From: Undaria pinnatifida
Taxonomy: Eukaryota > Sar > Phaeophyceae > Laminariales > Alariaceae
NCBI GenBank assembly: GCA_012845835.1
Contig: JABAKD010000002.1
Location: 12,379,120 to 12,443,119 of the forward strand
Direction: 5' to 3'
Length of the DNA: 64,000 bases
Shown here: positions 54,920 through 64,000 of the stretch, in pieces
Position numbering within the stretch: the first letter of the stretch is position 1
Layout of the letters: every line of letters begins with the position of its first letter
Program-made: the position numbers and the translations under genes
The notes under the pieces: model-generated
Seen by the model: the letters and a program-made list of their open reading frames with translations, nothing else
Database searches by the model: none
Told to the model about the DNA's origin: nothing

Positions 54920-55775
54920 CTTTGTTTTTCCATGCACAATTATTTATTGATTTTTTTTTTCCCCTCTGTTTTATTTCCAGTTCCCTATTTGCTCTATTTC
55001 GATTGATTGGGAGACGTTTGTGTTATTTTAAGACTTGGTTAGGGGAGGCAATTGGGTAACCACCCAACAAACTGAGTCTTATACCATTTGTGAGTGATTG
55101 ACGTTGTGAGGTCTCATATCGTGCTATACGTATACATTATTTCGGCTGGTTATTGTTGTGTACATCAACGTTTTTGTGTACGTACCCAGGTAGGAACATG
55201 AATGGTCTTCAGTGGTTTGTGTTTCTTCGTCCTTTGTTTTCGGCATTTATCTTTGTGATTGCGGCACACACGCTGCGCACCATTCTCACGAAGAAAGGTG
55301 TAACTTCTTCAGCTTTCGAAGCGTATTATAGTCACGTAACCAAGGTATGATCGGACCACAAAAAATAGTAATTGAGAATTAATCGAGTGTAGAGTGGTAT
55401 ATTCTCCTTCCTATCTATGACGCGACACACAGAATCACCACACGATGTGTTCGCATGCGTTGGGATGTATTGTCAATGCGTGTTTTTCATCATTTGAGTG
55501 TATTAATGTTTGTTTGACATCCGATGATAATGCGGGAGCAGATTCCCATAAATGGAAAACCAAGGGAAACCAAAAGAAAAGGAAATCTACCATGACGAAG
55601 TCCATCTCTTTTCTTGTACCTGATCTATTGCCCTGTATGTTTTCGGCTTCGGCATATATACCTTGTATATATGCGCATAATGTTATTATTGTGGGGCCTG
55701 TTTATAAAATATCTTCGTTTATACAATGCGCGATCGCGGGAGCAGCCAGGCTTCATGAGCGCGTCCGTAATTGTT
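54920..55775. other. Spacer between tRNA genes 1 and 2
   Basis: An open segment at 55198-55349 between 'tacccag' and AAG|GTATGA reads MNGLQWFVFLRPLFSAFIFVIAAHTL..., a possible exon with one hydrophobic helix, but nothing else supports it. Confidence 0.35.
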
Positions 55776-55847
55776 GGGGGTATAGCTGAGGGGTAGAGTG
55801 TTCGCTTCGCATGCGAAATGTCTGGGGTTCAAATCCCCATACCTCCA
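55776..55847 (+). tRNA. tRNA-Ala(CGC), copy 2
   Basis: Identical to copy 1 except C13 to G in the D-stem (GCTG), which loses the pair with position 22. All other stems, the G3-U70 pair, the anticodon and the B box are kept. A T-run follows (ctttttttctc). Flanking DNA is unrelated to that of copy 1, so the duplication is old or the flanks have been replaced. Probably functional. Confidence 0.93.
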
Positions 55848-56428
55848 CAAACTTTTTTTCTCCCTTCTCGACGCCATGATAACATATTCCCGGTACAATA
55901 TGCAAACGGACCGACGAAATACCCTCGTACAAGGGTTGAGGCGTTAATAAGGTTTGAGTCGGGTTTCGCTCGACACTTATCAAACATGTTTTTTCAAATA
56001 ATTAATTTAGAAATGAATGGCCAAATTAGAAACTACAGACTGAAGTTAGTTGTAGTAGTACAGTGGACTAGAAATTCACTGACTGTTGTATACGTAATAC
56101 ATTATAGTATAGTACGACAGCAACGGTAGACTAGAGTAGTGAAGGACGTGCCCCGCGTCAAACGAGCCTACGAAGCAACAGTACAAATTAAAAGTAAATG
56201 TAACAGCCAAAAAAAACTGAAAAAAATGTCAACCAGGCGAAAAATCTTATTGCACGTGTGCACCATTATTGCAACACGAAGAATTAAAACGTCTGCTTAT
56301 TAATGCTACAATGTACTCGACGAGTACTACTTGTACGTAATCTTGACGATAAAAAATATGAACGTGTAACATGCAAACGATGGTATGAAAAAAAATCGCC
56401 ATCCTCAGGGACCTAGTCTGTTTTTTGT
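55848..56428. other. Spacer between tRNA genes 2 and 3
   Basis: No gene or repeat that I can support; AT-rich in its second half. Confidence 0.4.
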
Positions 56429-56500
56429 GGGGGTATAGCTCAGGGGTAGAGTGTTCGCTTCGCATGCGAAACGTCTGGGGCTCAAATCCCCATACCTCCA
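56429..56500 (+). tRNA. tRNA-Ala(CGC), copy 3
   Basis: Same 72-nt fold, with two changes: C for T in the variable region (ACGTC) and C in place of the near-invariant T54 at the start of the T-loop (CTCAAAT). The latter alters the B box (GGCTCAAATCC) and the T54-A58 pair, so transcription or stability may be reduced. The Pol III terminator is weaker (tattattttaattttt). It may be a decaying copy. Confidence 0.85.
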
Positions 56501-56529
56501 CATATTATTTTAATTTTTGCCCTCCTTCT

Positions 56530-56815
56530 GTGATAAACCGACCGGTCTCCTGTGTATATAGATACAGCCCTCTGATGTTGTCCCTTTCAAAGCGGGTTAT
56601 ATAGTTTCCGTGCACATAATAAGGCTTAACACCTTAGTCCTGTTGACACAGGTGTGGGCAGGGGAGTCACCGACCTGTGCCCTTACACGAGAAGGTATAC
56701 ACACCCCGTAACACGCACGATCGAAGCATCACACGCAGCAGCTTGCAAATATGACTTTCGATCAAAACGTTTTTCGGTCGATCTTAAAGCTGAAGCGTCA
56801 TTTTAATTTTTTCCA
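56530..56815 (+). repeat. Repeat family C, diverged copy
   Basis: Same block order as 42790-43075: 'tgtccctttcaaagcgggttatatagtttccg' in parts, 'ggggagtcaccgacctgtgccctt', 'gcacgatcgaagcatcacacgcag', 'agctgaagcgtcattttaat'. Confidence 0.65.
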
Positions 56816-56886
56816 ACCTTGATAGTTTTTTTCGTTTAGGCCTCGGTAGATTTCTGCACGTCTGGTGGATTAAAGAATAGCCACCT

Positions 56887-57230
56887 GGTATATACGAATT
56901 GCCGTTTTCGGTTGCTTTTTACTTTGGTTTAGTGTGCCGAGTGTCGTATCGGTGGTATCGAGACCTTTTTTTGGTATATACGAATTGCCGTTTTCGGTTG
57001 CTTTTTACTTTGGTTTAGTGTGCCGAGTGTCGTATCGGTGGTATCGAGACCTTTTTTTGGTATATACGAATTGCCGTTTTCGGTTGCTTTTTACTTTGGT
57101 TTAGTGTGCCGAGTGTCGTATCGGTGGTATCGAGACTTTTTTTTGGTATATACGAATTGCCGTTTTCGGTTGCTTTTTACTTTGGTTTAGTGTGCCGAGT
57201 GTCGTATCGGTGGTATCGAGACCTTTTTTC
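56887..57230. repeat. 86-bp minisatellite, four near-identical units
   Basis: Units start with GGTATATACGAATTGCCG at 56887, 56973, 57059 and 57145, an exact 86-bp period. They end in 'gtatcgagacc' plus a T-run of six to eight. The units differ almost only in T-run length, so expansion is recent or homogenised. Confidence 0.97.
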
Positions 57231-57900
57231 GGGCACCGTACACTCGTTGCACTCTTTACGCCAATCGAACTAAACGCTTCACGAACTCGAATGAAACGTC
57301 ATCCCGTTTCGGGAAACCTTTTGGCTATTAAGGCGCGTAGTATTTGACGGCAGATATTGAATTTTCCTAACGTAGCGCTATTTACGCACTCTGCTGGCTA
57401 AGGGATATCGTCAAGCGGCTCAATCAACCTATTGTCTTTCCAGTCACACCATGCCGATCCGGCAGAATCAACCGAAGCGTCTTTTCAAGCACAGCATCCA
57501 AGTCGGCCGAGTCAACCTAGAGCCTCCACAAGCCACAGCATCCAAGCACAGGTCACCCCGGCGCGTGAGGGCTAGCGTCAAGGTTAGGGTTCGAGTCGCG
57601 GGTGGTGGGCGTTAGGCGGCACGGTCGAAAGCTCCGTGAAGACTCACTATCAATCAAGCTTCAAGTAGGGCTCTATCAGACTGATCTAGGTGCAGATATG
57701 CTACTTGTAGGACAACGCGGTTCGACCCCTTGACCGACGGCCGACACACAAAAGATAGATGTCGGTTGACGGCTGTCCACGGAACGCTCCATACTACTAA
57801 TAAAACAGTATATTACGTATAAAGAGGCCCTGACGGGACAAAGCCAGACCGTCAACCGACATCTTCGCCGACACAGGCTACTAATAGTACAGTGTGAAGG
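57231..57900. other. Non-coding stretch with a small hairpin
   Basis: 'atgtcggttgacgg' (about 57760) and 'ccgtcaaccgacat' (about 57848) form a 14-16-bp stem with a loop of about 75 bp. No gene. Confidence 0.45.
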
Positions 57901-58260
57901 TGCACCGTGTTTGCCTTCCGAGAGGTGGTGGCTTGATAAACTACTCTATACCTCACCCAAAAGAGTATTTGGACTTAAACTGAAAGTGCAACCCTAAGAT
58001 GACCAAACGGGTCCATGGCCTAGGTATACAAAAATATTCAAGATGGCAAAACAGGAATGCCATTCCGACCCTTTTTGAGCTAAGGAGCCCGGTCATTCAG
58101 GAAATATGCTGGCCAAAAAGTGCTGACCTCCATCGTTTCACCGTGGCACACGTTCGCCCTTCTACAAAAATTAACGCCAAAAGACGCCTTGATGCGCTCA
58201 AAAAGACCGGGGTATATCTGTATTTTTTATTTATAGCATGCGAAGTATTTGATTAGATGT
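57900..58260 (+). repeat. Dispersed repeat F, copy 1
   Basis: Aligns with 62095-62310: 'gcaccgt.tttgccttc.gagag', 'ttgataaactactctatacctcaccc', 'gtgcaaccctaagatgaccaaa', 'tcattcaggaaat.tggcca'. The 85-codon frame is not kept in the other copy. Confidence 0.6.
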
Positions 58261-58885
58261 TGCGCGTATAGACTATTATTTCATTTTCTCCCTTTTTTTT
58301 TTCTTTTTTGTTGCAAATAGTCTGGTGTGCTGTCTTGATTTTTTTTTTGCCCGCATGTCCATTGTGGTCCATTGCATGGCCAGATCTTGTTCTATCTGCG
58401 ATTTGTACCTCTGTCTCGTAGTTTGTGACCACAGCAGTAGTATTAGTAGCATTAGTAGTAGAGCTTGTCTCTCTAAGAGGCATCGGCACGGACACTGGTT
58501 GTGCTGCATGTACACGGGTGCAACTATCAGTTCAATGTCAACAACACTTTGACGTGCACAGAATCGCACACCAATGGCCTTGCATCAAAACGTCCCTTAA
58601 AGCACCTATCCATCTGCGTTGTTGCTTGCTGCTGATATTCTGCTTCGCTGCTATCCCAACAGCAGAGGCAAAACGAAACGAAAAATTGAGATGACGGCTA
58701 CAAAACGCCACCTCTCCCGACCCCACCCCCCCCCTTTCGAGATCGCACGGAAAAAAACGTCGGCAGGTGCCCCACCGGGTCTCACGTTAATCAGAGTAGA
58801 CCTTAGGGGTATTTCGCAAGGACTATCGTCGAGGCGCCCGCTCGGCCCCTCTGGCAACGTTAACTTTGCCACGATCAATTCGTCT
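58260..58885. other. Non-coding stretch with a dispersed repeat
   Basis: 58410-58510 has the 'ctcgtagtttgtgaccacag' and 'aagaggcatcggcacggacac' blocks seen near 48225. An (AGT)n run lies at 58434-58462. No gene. Confidence 0.4.
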
Positions 58886-58894
58886 CCCCGAAAA

Positions 58895-59255
58895 CCATGT
58901 CTCAAACCAACCAACCAACCAACTAACCGACCAATCAGATAAAAAATCAATAATCATCCAGTCAATCGACCGACCGACCAACCAACCACCCACCCAAACA
59001 ACCAACGAGCCGACGAACCACTCAACCAATCAACCAATGGAATCGATTAACCAATCAAGCAACACATCCATCAAATAAACAACCAAAGAAATCAATCAAC
59101 TAATCAATCAATCGATCAATCAATCAATCAATCAATCGATCGATCGATGAAACAACCAACCAGCCAACCAACCAACCAACCAATCATTCAACTAATCAAT
59201 GTATCAATCAACCAACAAATCAATCAACCAATCGATCAATCAATCAATTTCCTTG
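58895..59255. repeat. CAAC/CAAT tetranucleotide array
   Basis: About 350 bp of interrupted 'aacc', 'aatc' and 'gacc' tetramers. Frames rich in Asn, Gln and Thr are artefacts. Confidence 0.92.
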
Positions 59256-59540
59256 GTTCCGAACAGCCCGTCACCGAGGTAGTGCAAGTTCTCCACGCCG
59301 CTCCCCTTGTTCACCGTTTGGCTGAGAAAAAAAACACACACACATCACAAATTCGGGCGTAGGTGAAAAATAAAAGTGCGACATTATAAAAATTTCCCCT
59401 GCAGCATGGAGTTAGTCGTAGAGAGATATTGAAAGTCTCACAAGCGTGATCTAGCCCCTGGTAGGCAGCGCAAAGAGCAATTATTGTTTAGGAGCACGAG
59501 TGCACGATGCAGCAGAGAAGAATGCACGAGCATAAGGCAC
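59256..59540. other. Non-coding stretch
   Basis: No supported feature. Confidence 0.4.
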
Positions 59541-59549
59541 TGTCGTAGC

Positions 59550-59882
59550 TAGAGCTGTGAGTCGGCACGACATACATCACCAACTAGTTATTAGTCGGAA
59601 TATTAGTTAGTCGTTTCCCGCAGGTGCCGACTATCCGACTTGTTGGGTTTCCATACTTGCAGGAAGGATTGTCTAATACGACATGCATTGTTTCCTTTTG
59701 AGCGGGCCCCTTTAGGCCGGGGGGAGCTCATTTGGCTCGCTTCGCTCGCCTGACTTAAGTCGGCAAGTCGACTGGCCATCAGTTAGAGTCACCAGCCAAC
59801 TCGCCGACCAAGGTCAGCTAGTTGGCTAACGGCAGCTACCGATTAGTTATTAGTCGTGAAATCCTGCCTACTCACAGCTCTA
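59550..59882. mobile_element. hAT-like MITE, 333 bp
   Basis: Ends are TAGAGCTGTGAGTCGGCA and its inverted form with one mismatch (18 bp), fitting the hAT consensus YARNG. Flanking 8-mers gtcgtagc (59542-59549) and gcggtagc (59883-59890) agree at six of eight positions, as expected of an aged 8-bp hAT target duplication. Subterminal inverted motifs ('gattagttattagtcg') occur near both ends. No transposase. Confidence 0.75.
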
Positions 59883-59894
59883 GCGGTAGCTGTC

Positions 59895-60395
59895 AGGAGG
59901 ACGATTACAGTACTGTATACCACTGCAAAAGAGCCTGCGACAGTCGACGCGCTCTACAATAAAAGGTAGCCCTATTTTGTTTTTTCTTCGTTCTCCTGAA
60001 TGACGGGGCTCCCCAACCCCATTAGAGCCCCAAAGCCGTTCCTTATACTATTTCCAAGTAGTTTTCCCCCCAAAATCAGGTTTCCAGTTGTAACAGGCGT
60101 TAACCCAAAATCGTCGAAATAACGTCATTCTCGTTTTGTAGTACGTCTTTTTGTATACCGTTTGAGTTTGTTCATCGAGTTGCAATTTTAGTTTACTCAA
60201 AATCCGGTTTTGGGCGTGGAGCTCCTCGAGTGATCACCCTTAGAAGCCAAAAGACGGTACGTCTCCGCCATAGATGAGGCAGTGGTACAAGGTTCATCGT
60301 TACAAATATGAATCGACGAGACTTTAACGCCTTTATAACTGGAAACCCGTTTTGGGGACAAAAGTATACTTGGAGTTAGTATAGGGGGGCGTTTC
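59895..60395. repeat. MITE family D fragment and related text
   Basis: 59994-60130 has 'ctgaatgacggggctcc' and 'acccaaaatcgtcgaaataacg'. 60050-60090 and 60335-60385 form a diverged inverted pair ('ccaagtagttttccccccaaaatcaggtttccagttgta' against 'taactggaaacccgttttggggacaaaagtatacttgg', in parts). Confidence 0.5.
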
Positions 60396-60399
60396 GGGC

Positions 60400-60700
60400 T
60401 CTAGATGGGTTCGACTGTAGTTATTAGCTGGGTGGCGAAGCATGTTAACGAAACGACTGTAGTTTTTTTTCTCGGTATAAAACGCAAGCACGAGGCACAA
60501 TCGCACCGCCCAGCTACCAAAATTGCAGAACTCCTTGAGCTACCGGAGCCTATAAAACACACTACTAGTAACAATCGCACCACTCAGCTATAAGAAATGC
60601 AGAACACCCTGAGTTTCCGCAGGCAATCAAACTGCACCGCCCAGTCAATCAATGACTATCGGTACCGTAGCCATTTTTCAGGGCGTTTCATGGCTCATGA
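60400..60700. repeat. Degenerate 70-80-bp repeat 'AATCGCACCGCCCAGCTA'
   Basis: The block occurs at about 60500, 60574 and 60633 with changes. The 62-codon frame across it has no motif. Confidence 0.4.
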
Positions 60701-60890
60701 CCCGGCCCGCGGATCGGATTGGGAGGTATTGGAAATCTCGCGGGTCGAATCGGGTTGGGTCCCGGGTTGCTGGAGGCCTCACGGGTCGGGCCGCGTCGGG
60801 TCAGGAGGTGTTCAAAATCTCACGGGTCGGTGCCGTGTCACCCTGACACGATTCGACCCGCGAGACATGATCTGACCCGTGCAGGAGACC
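60700..60890. repeat. GGGTC/GACCC repeat block
   Basis: Degenerate 'cgggtcg' units turn into the inverted form 'cgacccgcgagac', 'ctgacccgtg' near 60850-60880. Related to 36968-37055. Confidence 0.6.
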
Positions 60891-61180
60891 CTTCAATTAT
60901 TGGCCACACAGTGTTTCTGGCTGACTCGAGATTCCTTAAACTGACCACCAATGCAGCATATCGTTTACCTTGAATATGGAAACAAGTTAATATCTTGAAT
61001 TAGTATGAGTTAGTATGGACCCGTTAACCTTTTATCACCCCCTCTATATTATTATGTATGCGTTCCTCTTTAGCTAAATGAATTTATTACCCCCTCCCAC
61101 CCCCTCGAAATGTATTTGAATTAAAGCTAACTAATACATATTTACATTACCCCCTCGCCATATATATTATAAAAAATGAA
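60890..61180. other. AT-rich stretch
   Basis: No gene. 'cccctc' motifs recur within AT-rich text. Confidence 0.4.
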
Positions 61181-61183
61181 AAT

Positions 61184-61826
61184 ACACTCCAGCTGTGAGA
61201 TCGAAGATTTCGTCGAAACTCATCTTTGCAAGCTGTGTGTGATACTCCGATCGCGCGCATTACGAGTTGTGTGTCCTCATTAAGGATATAGGTCGGCGAC
61301 TCCCCTTACAACTACAGTGTAGCTATCAGGGTCAACAGGATGATTTTAGTCAGTCTGTGCGCGGAAACTATAAAACCCGTTTCTGAGGGGGACAAAATCT
61401 GACAGCTGTGAAGGGAAATGTATCCTTTTATCAAGTGAATCTTGTAAGTCGAATGCCATATATATAAATACGCATCTTCTTCAAACCCAGGCCCCGACGC
61501 CCCTAAAAAATCCGCCCTGCCCTCAACGGTTGTACGACATACAGGACACACTTGATAAACTGATGCATTTCCTTCCGCAGCTGTCAGATTTTGTCCCCCT
61601 CAAAAACGGGTTTTATAGTTTCCGCGCACAGACTGCCTAACATCACCCTGTTGACCCTGGTACAAGCTACCCTGTAGTTCCAAGGGGAGTCGCCGACCTA
61701 TATCCTTAATGAGGACACACACACCCAGCAATACGCGCGATCGAAGTATCACACACAGCTTGCAAAGATGAGTTTCGACGAAATCTTCGATCTCACAGCT
61801 GGAGTGTATTTTCATTCATATAATAT
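61184..61826. repeat. Large palindrome: two family C copies head to head
   Basis: The left arm 61184-61455 is minus-oriented and the right arm 61537-61826 plus-oriented, with a spacer of about 80 bp. The outer boundaries are symmetrical (ATGAAAATACACTCCAGCTG and its complement) and bordered by 'tatata..' text on both sides. The arms differ by scattered changes and small indels, so they are not freshly duplicated. The 71-codon minus frame 61815-61600 is not open in the other arm. Confidence 0.85.
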
Positions 61827-61829
61827 ATA

Positions 61830-62095
61830 TATCGTCCCTCTTGCGCAAAATGAACTAGTTACAGCGAACCGACTCCCCTACTCTCGCCTCTCCGATATCT
61901 CGAAAAAACTAAACAACCTACAATATGTATGCAACCATGAGTCTTGATGAAAAGTTCGATCCCACACCTGAAGCGCAGTTTTCATTTCTTCTATTCTATC
62001 TCTTCATTTAATTGATCCCACTACCCCCCCCTACATACCAAATACCGTTCGAATGCCTTTTTTCGCTTCACAATATTATTCGCTATACACGGCAA
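61830..62095. repeat. AT-rich spacer with a family C terminus
   Basis: 61930-61985 reads 'atgagtcttgatgaaaagttcgatcccacacctgaagcgcag' in parts, a diverged terminus. No gene. Confidence 0.5.
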
Positions 62096-62310
62096 AACGT
62101 GCACCGTTTTCGCCTTCTGAGAGTGTTTACTTGATGAACTACTCTACACCTCACCCCCAAAAGTGCCTCATGAACAGAACTAAACCGAAGGTGCAACCCT
62201 AAGATGACCAAAAACAGTATTTAAAAGTTGCAAAACGAGACTCTCACATACCGACCACTTCGGGTTCACGAGCCCCGTCGTTCAGCAAAAGAAATTTGGC
62301 CAGAAACCGG
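62095..62310 (+). repeat. Dispersed repeat F, copy 2
   Basis: Partner of 57900-58260 (see that entry). Confidence 0.6.
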
Positions 62311-62311
62311 C

Positions 62312-62433
62312 ATACCTTGATACCTCTATTGATTCTTACTCTCAATAGAGGTACAAAGGTATACCGCGGCGCCAAAAAAAGGTATACCTTAATACCTCTA
62401 TTGAAAGTTTCAATTGAGGTATTAAGGTATACC
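62312..62433. repeat. Two tandem hairpins with related stems
   Basis: Hairpin 1 (62312-62366): ATACCTTGATACCTCTATTGA pairs across a 9-nt loop with its near-complement. Hairpin 2 (62381-62433): stem of 24 bp with one mismatch and a 5-nt loop. Both are followed by 'ccgcggc'. The arms share the core ATACCTCTATTGA. Confidence 0.8.
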
Positions 62434-62985
62434 GCGGCAGGGATTGCAGTTTTTGGATTAACTAATGTTTCTGACCTTCTGACCGCTTGACCTCCTTTAA
62501 GCGTGGAACAATCGGTTACTGGTTACTGTGATAACTTTACGAGTGAGTACACATATATATATATATGTTTTAGGACAAGCGAATAGAAATGTTGGTGGTG
62601 TTACGCGAACGAACGCCTTCCAGGTCATGTTCCGCGTGAGGTATTGAGCTCCTCATGTTAGGAGCTCAGAAGCTTCTGCTGCACCCTTATCGTGCGATTG
62701 CTCTTTAGCCTAATTTCGAAGGGTTGAGTCCGTACTCTATACACAGGCCCTGCATGACACCTCATAGCGTCACATACAGGATCTACCTGGTACTGGATAT
62801 GGTTTACCAGGTAACTCGCGATCTCTCCGAGGTGTGGAGTACTATGATCGTCTTACGCGCGGATCGATTAGCTTCTTACTGCGCATCCCGACGACACACC
62901 TGCACCCTAGCAGCCCCGGGCTGCTTCCAGTGGCCGATACTGTAACCATTAGATCGTCATTTTTTTCCGACAGTTTTTCTCTCCG
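62434..62985. other. Non-coding stretch with repeat
   Basis: 62560-62720 pairs with 4440-4640. A (TA)n run lies at 62551-62563. No gene. Confidence 0.4.
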
Positions 62986-63150
62986 AAGGATTGCTGAGCG
63001 ATTACTCAAGGATTCCTCACGGAATGCTCAAAGATTACTCAAGGAATACGCAGGGATCGTTCACGGATTACTCGAGGACTACTGAATGATTACTCAAGGG
63101 TTACTAAAGTGTTACTCAACAAGGCTTACTCAAAGGGTTAGACTAACGGG
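62985..63150. repeat. Degenerate GATTACTCAAGG repeat
   Basis: About ten units of 12-18 bp around 'gattactcaagga' or 'ggttactcaa'. Confidence 0.75.
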
Positions 63151-63186
63151 TTACGGTCATAACTCACTCTTGTAATTTTTTTAAGT

Positions 63187-63412
63187 CGTCACTTTTTACT
63201 CTCCAGCTCAACTCGTAAGAGTTTTTCACCCTCAGCGACCTTCAGGACAAGGTCATCGTCACAGGTGTCTTCCCGCCCCCCCGTCCCCCCGCTCCCCCGC
63301 CCCCCCCTCCCCGTAAGACATGTGCCTTCAAACGTGTTATGTATCGCGGATAGGGTTTCAGCATTCCCACTTTTTCAGCTTTTGATGCTCGTCGATATAT
63401 ACACTAACTCAC
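63187..63412 (-). mobile_element. SINE copy 3, head missing
   Basis: Body and tail of the tRNA-derived SINE ('ctctccagct', 'cacaggtgtc', 'gccttcaaacgtgttatgtatcgcg', 'tttcagcattccc', 'gctcgtcga') with an expanded C-run at about 63276-63310. The tRNA-like head is absent. Confidence 0.65.
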
Positions 63413-63559
63413 ATGTCCGAAGTTGACATGGTCGTCACCCCCACTGCGAGCGCCACCTTCTTCCCTTCCGCCAGTATACACTTAACAAGTACACACAGCA
63501 TACAGCATACACAATAGAGCACATGCAAGGTGTTAGTAATATATTGACGGCGTTATACA

Positions 63560-63755
63560 ACAGGTAGAGCACATGCAATTCGACGCGAGTCGACGAGGGA
63601 AGAAAATGTTGAATTGTTCTCGCGATAAATTTGAAGGCATGTACCGTAGTGGGGACGGGGGAGGAGGGCCTGCCATGTGTGACCCCGGATCTGAGTTACC
63701 ACTGGGAGGGAGCGCGAGAGTAGTGGGAGGATAATAAATGGGACGAAGAAGAAAA
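63560..63755 (+). mobile_element. Diverged SINE fragment
   Basis: Inverted match to 19420-19625: 'tcgacgagggaagaaaatg', 'cgataaatttgaaggcatgtaccg', 'gtgtgaccccggatctgag'. Confidence 0.55.
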
Positions 63756-63784
63756 ACCTATAAGTATATATGTCGACGTTCCCG

Positions 63785-64000
63785 ATGGTTGAGTGGGTGA
63801 ATCTCGTCCCTACTAGCTGCAAGGCCGTGGGCGTTCAAGTCTCACCGAGTGCATACTCGTGCTCATGGGGAATTTTCTTGCGAAAAAAAATGACTAGCGG
63901 AAAGCGTGAGAGCGTGGGTTAGAAAAAGTCGACGAAAATCGACGAGCATAAGAAGCTGAAAAATGGGAATGCCGAACCCTATGCGCGATAAAAATGAAGC
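63785..64000 (+). mobile_element. SINE copy 4, running off the window
   Basis: A-box-like 'tggttgagtggg' at 63787-63798, B-box-like 'gcgttcaagtctc' at about 63831, then the shared body ('gcggaaagcgtgagagcgtgggttag', 'tcgacgag', 'ctatgcgcgataaaaatgaag' in parts). The tail lies beyond base 64000. Confidence 0.75.

Noticed and set aside
55198-55349. Hydrophobic exon-like segment between tRNA genes
   Set aside because: Splice-like ends only. No partner exon or family match, so not called as a CDS.
59147-59362. Asn/Gln-rich frame over the CAAT array
   Set aside because: Tetranucleotide repeat artefact.
61600-61815. 71-codon frame in the palindrome
   Set aside because: The matching arm and the copy at 42790 do not keep it open.
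1-64000. CRISPR arrays, bacterial operons, rRNA genes
   Set aside because: No direct repeats with uniform spacers, no Shine-Dalgarno-led gene runs, and no rRNA core sequence were seen. The arrays present are tandem satellites.

Overview
The window looks like intron-rich, repeat-dense nuclear DNA of a eukaryote, most likely a stramenopile and plausibly a brown alga. The grounds are spliced host exons with GT-AG introns of 370-600 bp, a protein of FNIP-type leucine-rich repeats, CAG-rich introns, TTAGGG-type interstitial telomere tracts, and tRNA-, LINE- and copia-type elements. The lineage is an inference; I could not run a search. Most of the sequence is non-coding. Long open frames in the simple repeats (4.9-5.2, 8.9-9.3, 25.2-25.5, 51.6-52.0 kb) are artefacts of composition.

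Host genes I can defend: (1) a minus-strand SF3B5 (SF3b10) gene, read across three exons at 46642-45399 with phase-compatible splice sites; (2) an intronless FNIP-repeat protein at 50529-51596 (+); (3) three tRNA-Ala(CGC) genes at 54848, 55776 and 56429 (+); (4) a coiled-coil exon at about 32425-33061 (+), perhaps joined to a short last exon at 33724; (5) a 175-residue protein of unknown function at 27584-28111 (+); (6) the C-terminal piece of a PIF1-like helicase at 20763-20996 (+).

Layout: 1-3.83 kb is a composite repeat module that recurs at 34.24-38.40 kb. 3.8-10.9 kb holds dispersed repeats, microsatellites and a tandem pair of exon-like segments. 10.93-13.98 kb is a broken Ty1/copia-type LTR element. 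14.2-20.1 kb carries two tRNA-derived SINEs, a LINE 3' end, an inverted paralogous pair, and a small inverted-repeat element with telomere repeats. 20.7-24.2 kb has the PIF1 piece and repeats. 27.2-28.7 kb has the hypothetical gene and an array of ACCCGGGT palindromes. 31-32.2 kb and 39.5-43.8 kb hold a MITE family with terminal inverted repeats. 32.4-33.8 kb is the coiled-coil gene. 41.7-42.8 kb is a poly-C tandem array. 44.5-51.6 kb carries a CACTA-like element, SF3B5 and the FNIP gene. 52.7-57.3 kb has several tandem arrays around the tRNA cluster. 59.55-59.88 kb is a hAT-like element. 61.2-64 kb holds a 640-bp palindrome, two tandem hairpins and SINE copies.

The genes do not form an operon or a pathway. 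They are single host genes scattered among transposable elements. The most notable unexplained structures are the high-copy family with 'CAGCTGTGAGATCGAAG' termini, its head-to-head palindrome, the tandem hairpins at 62.3 kb and the 86-bp minisatellite.
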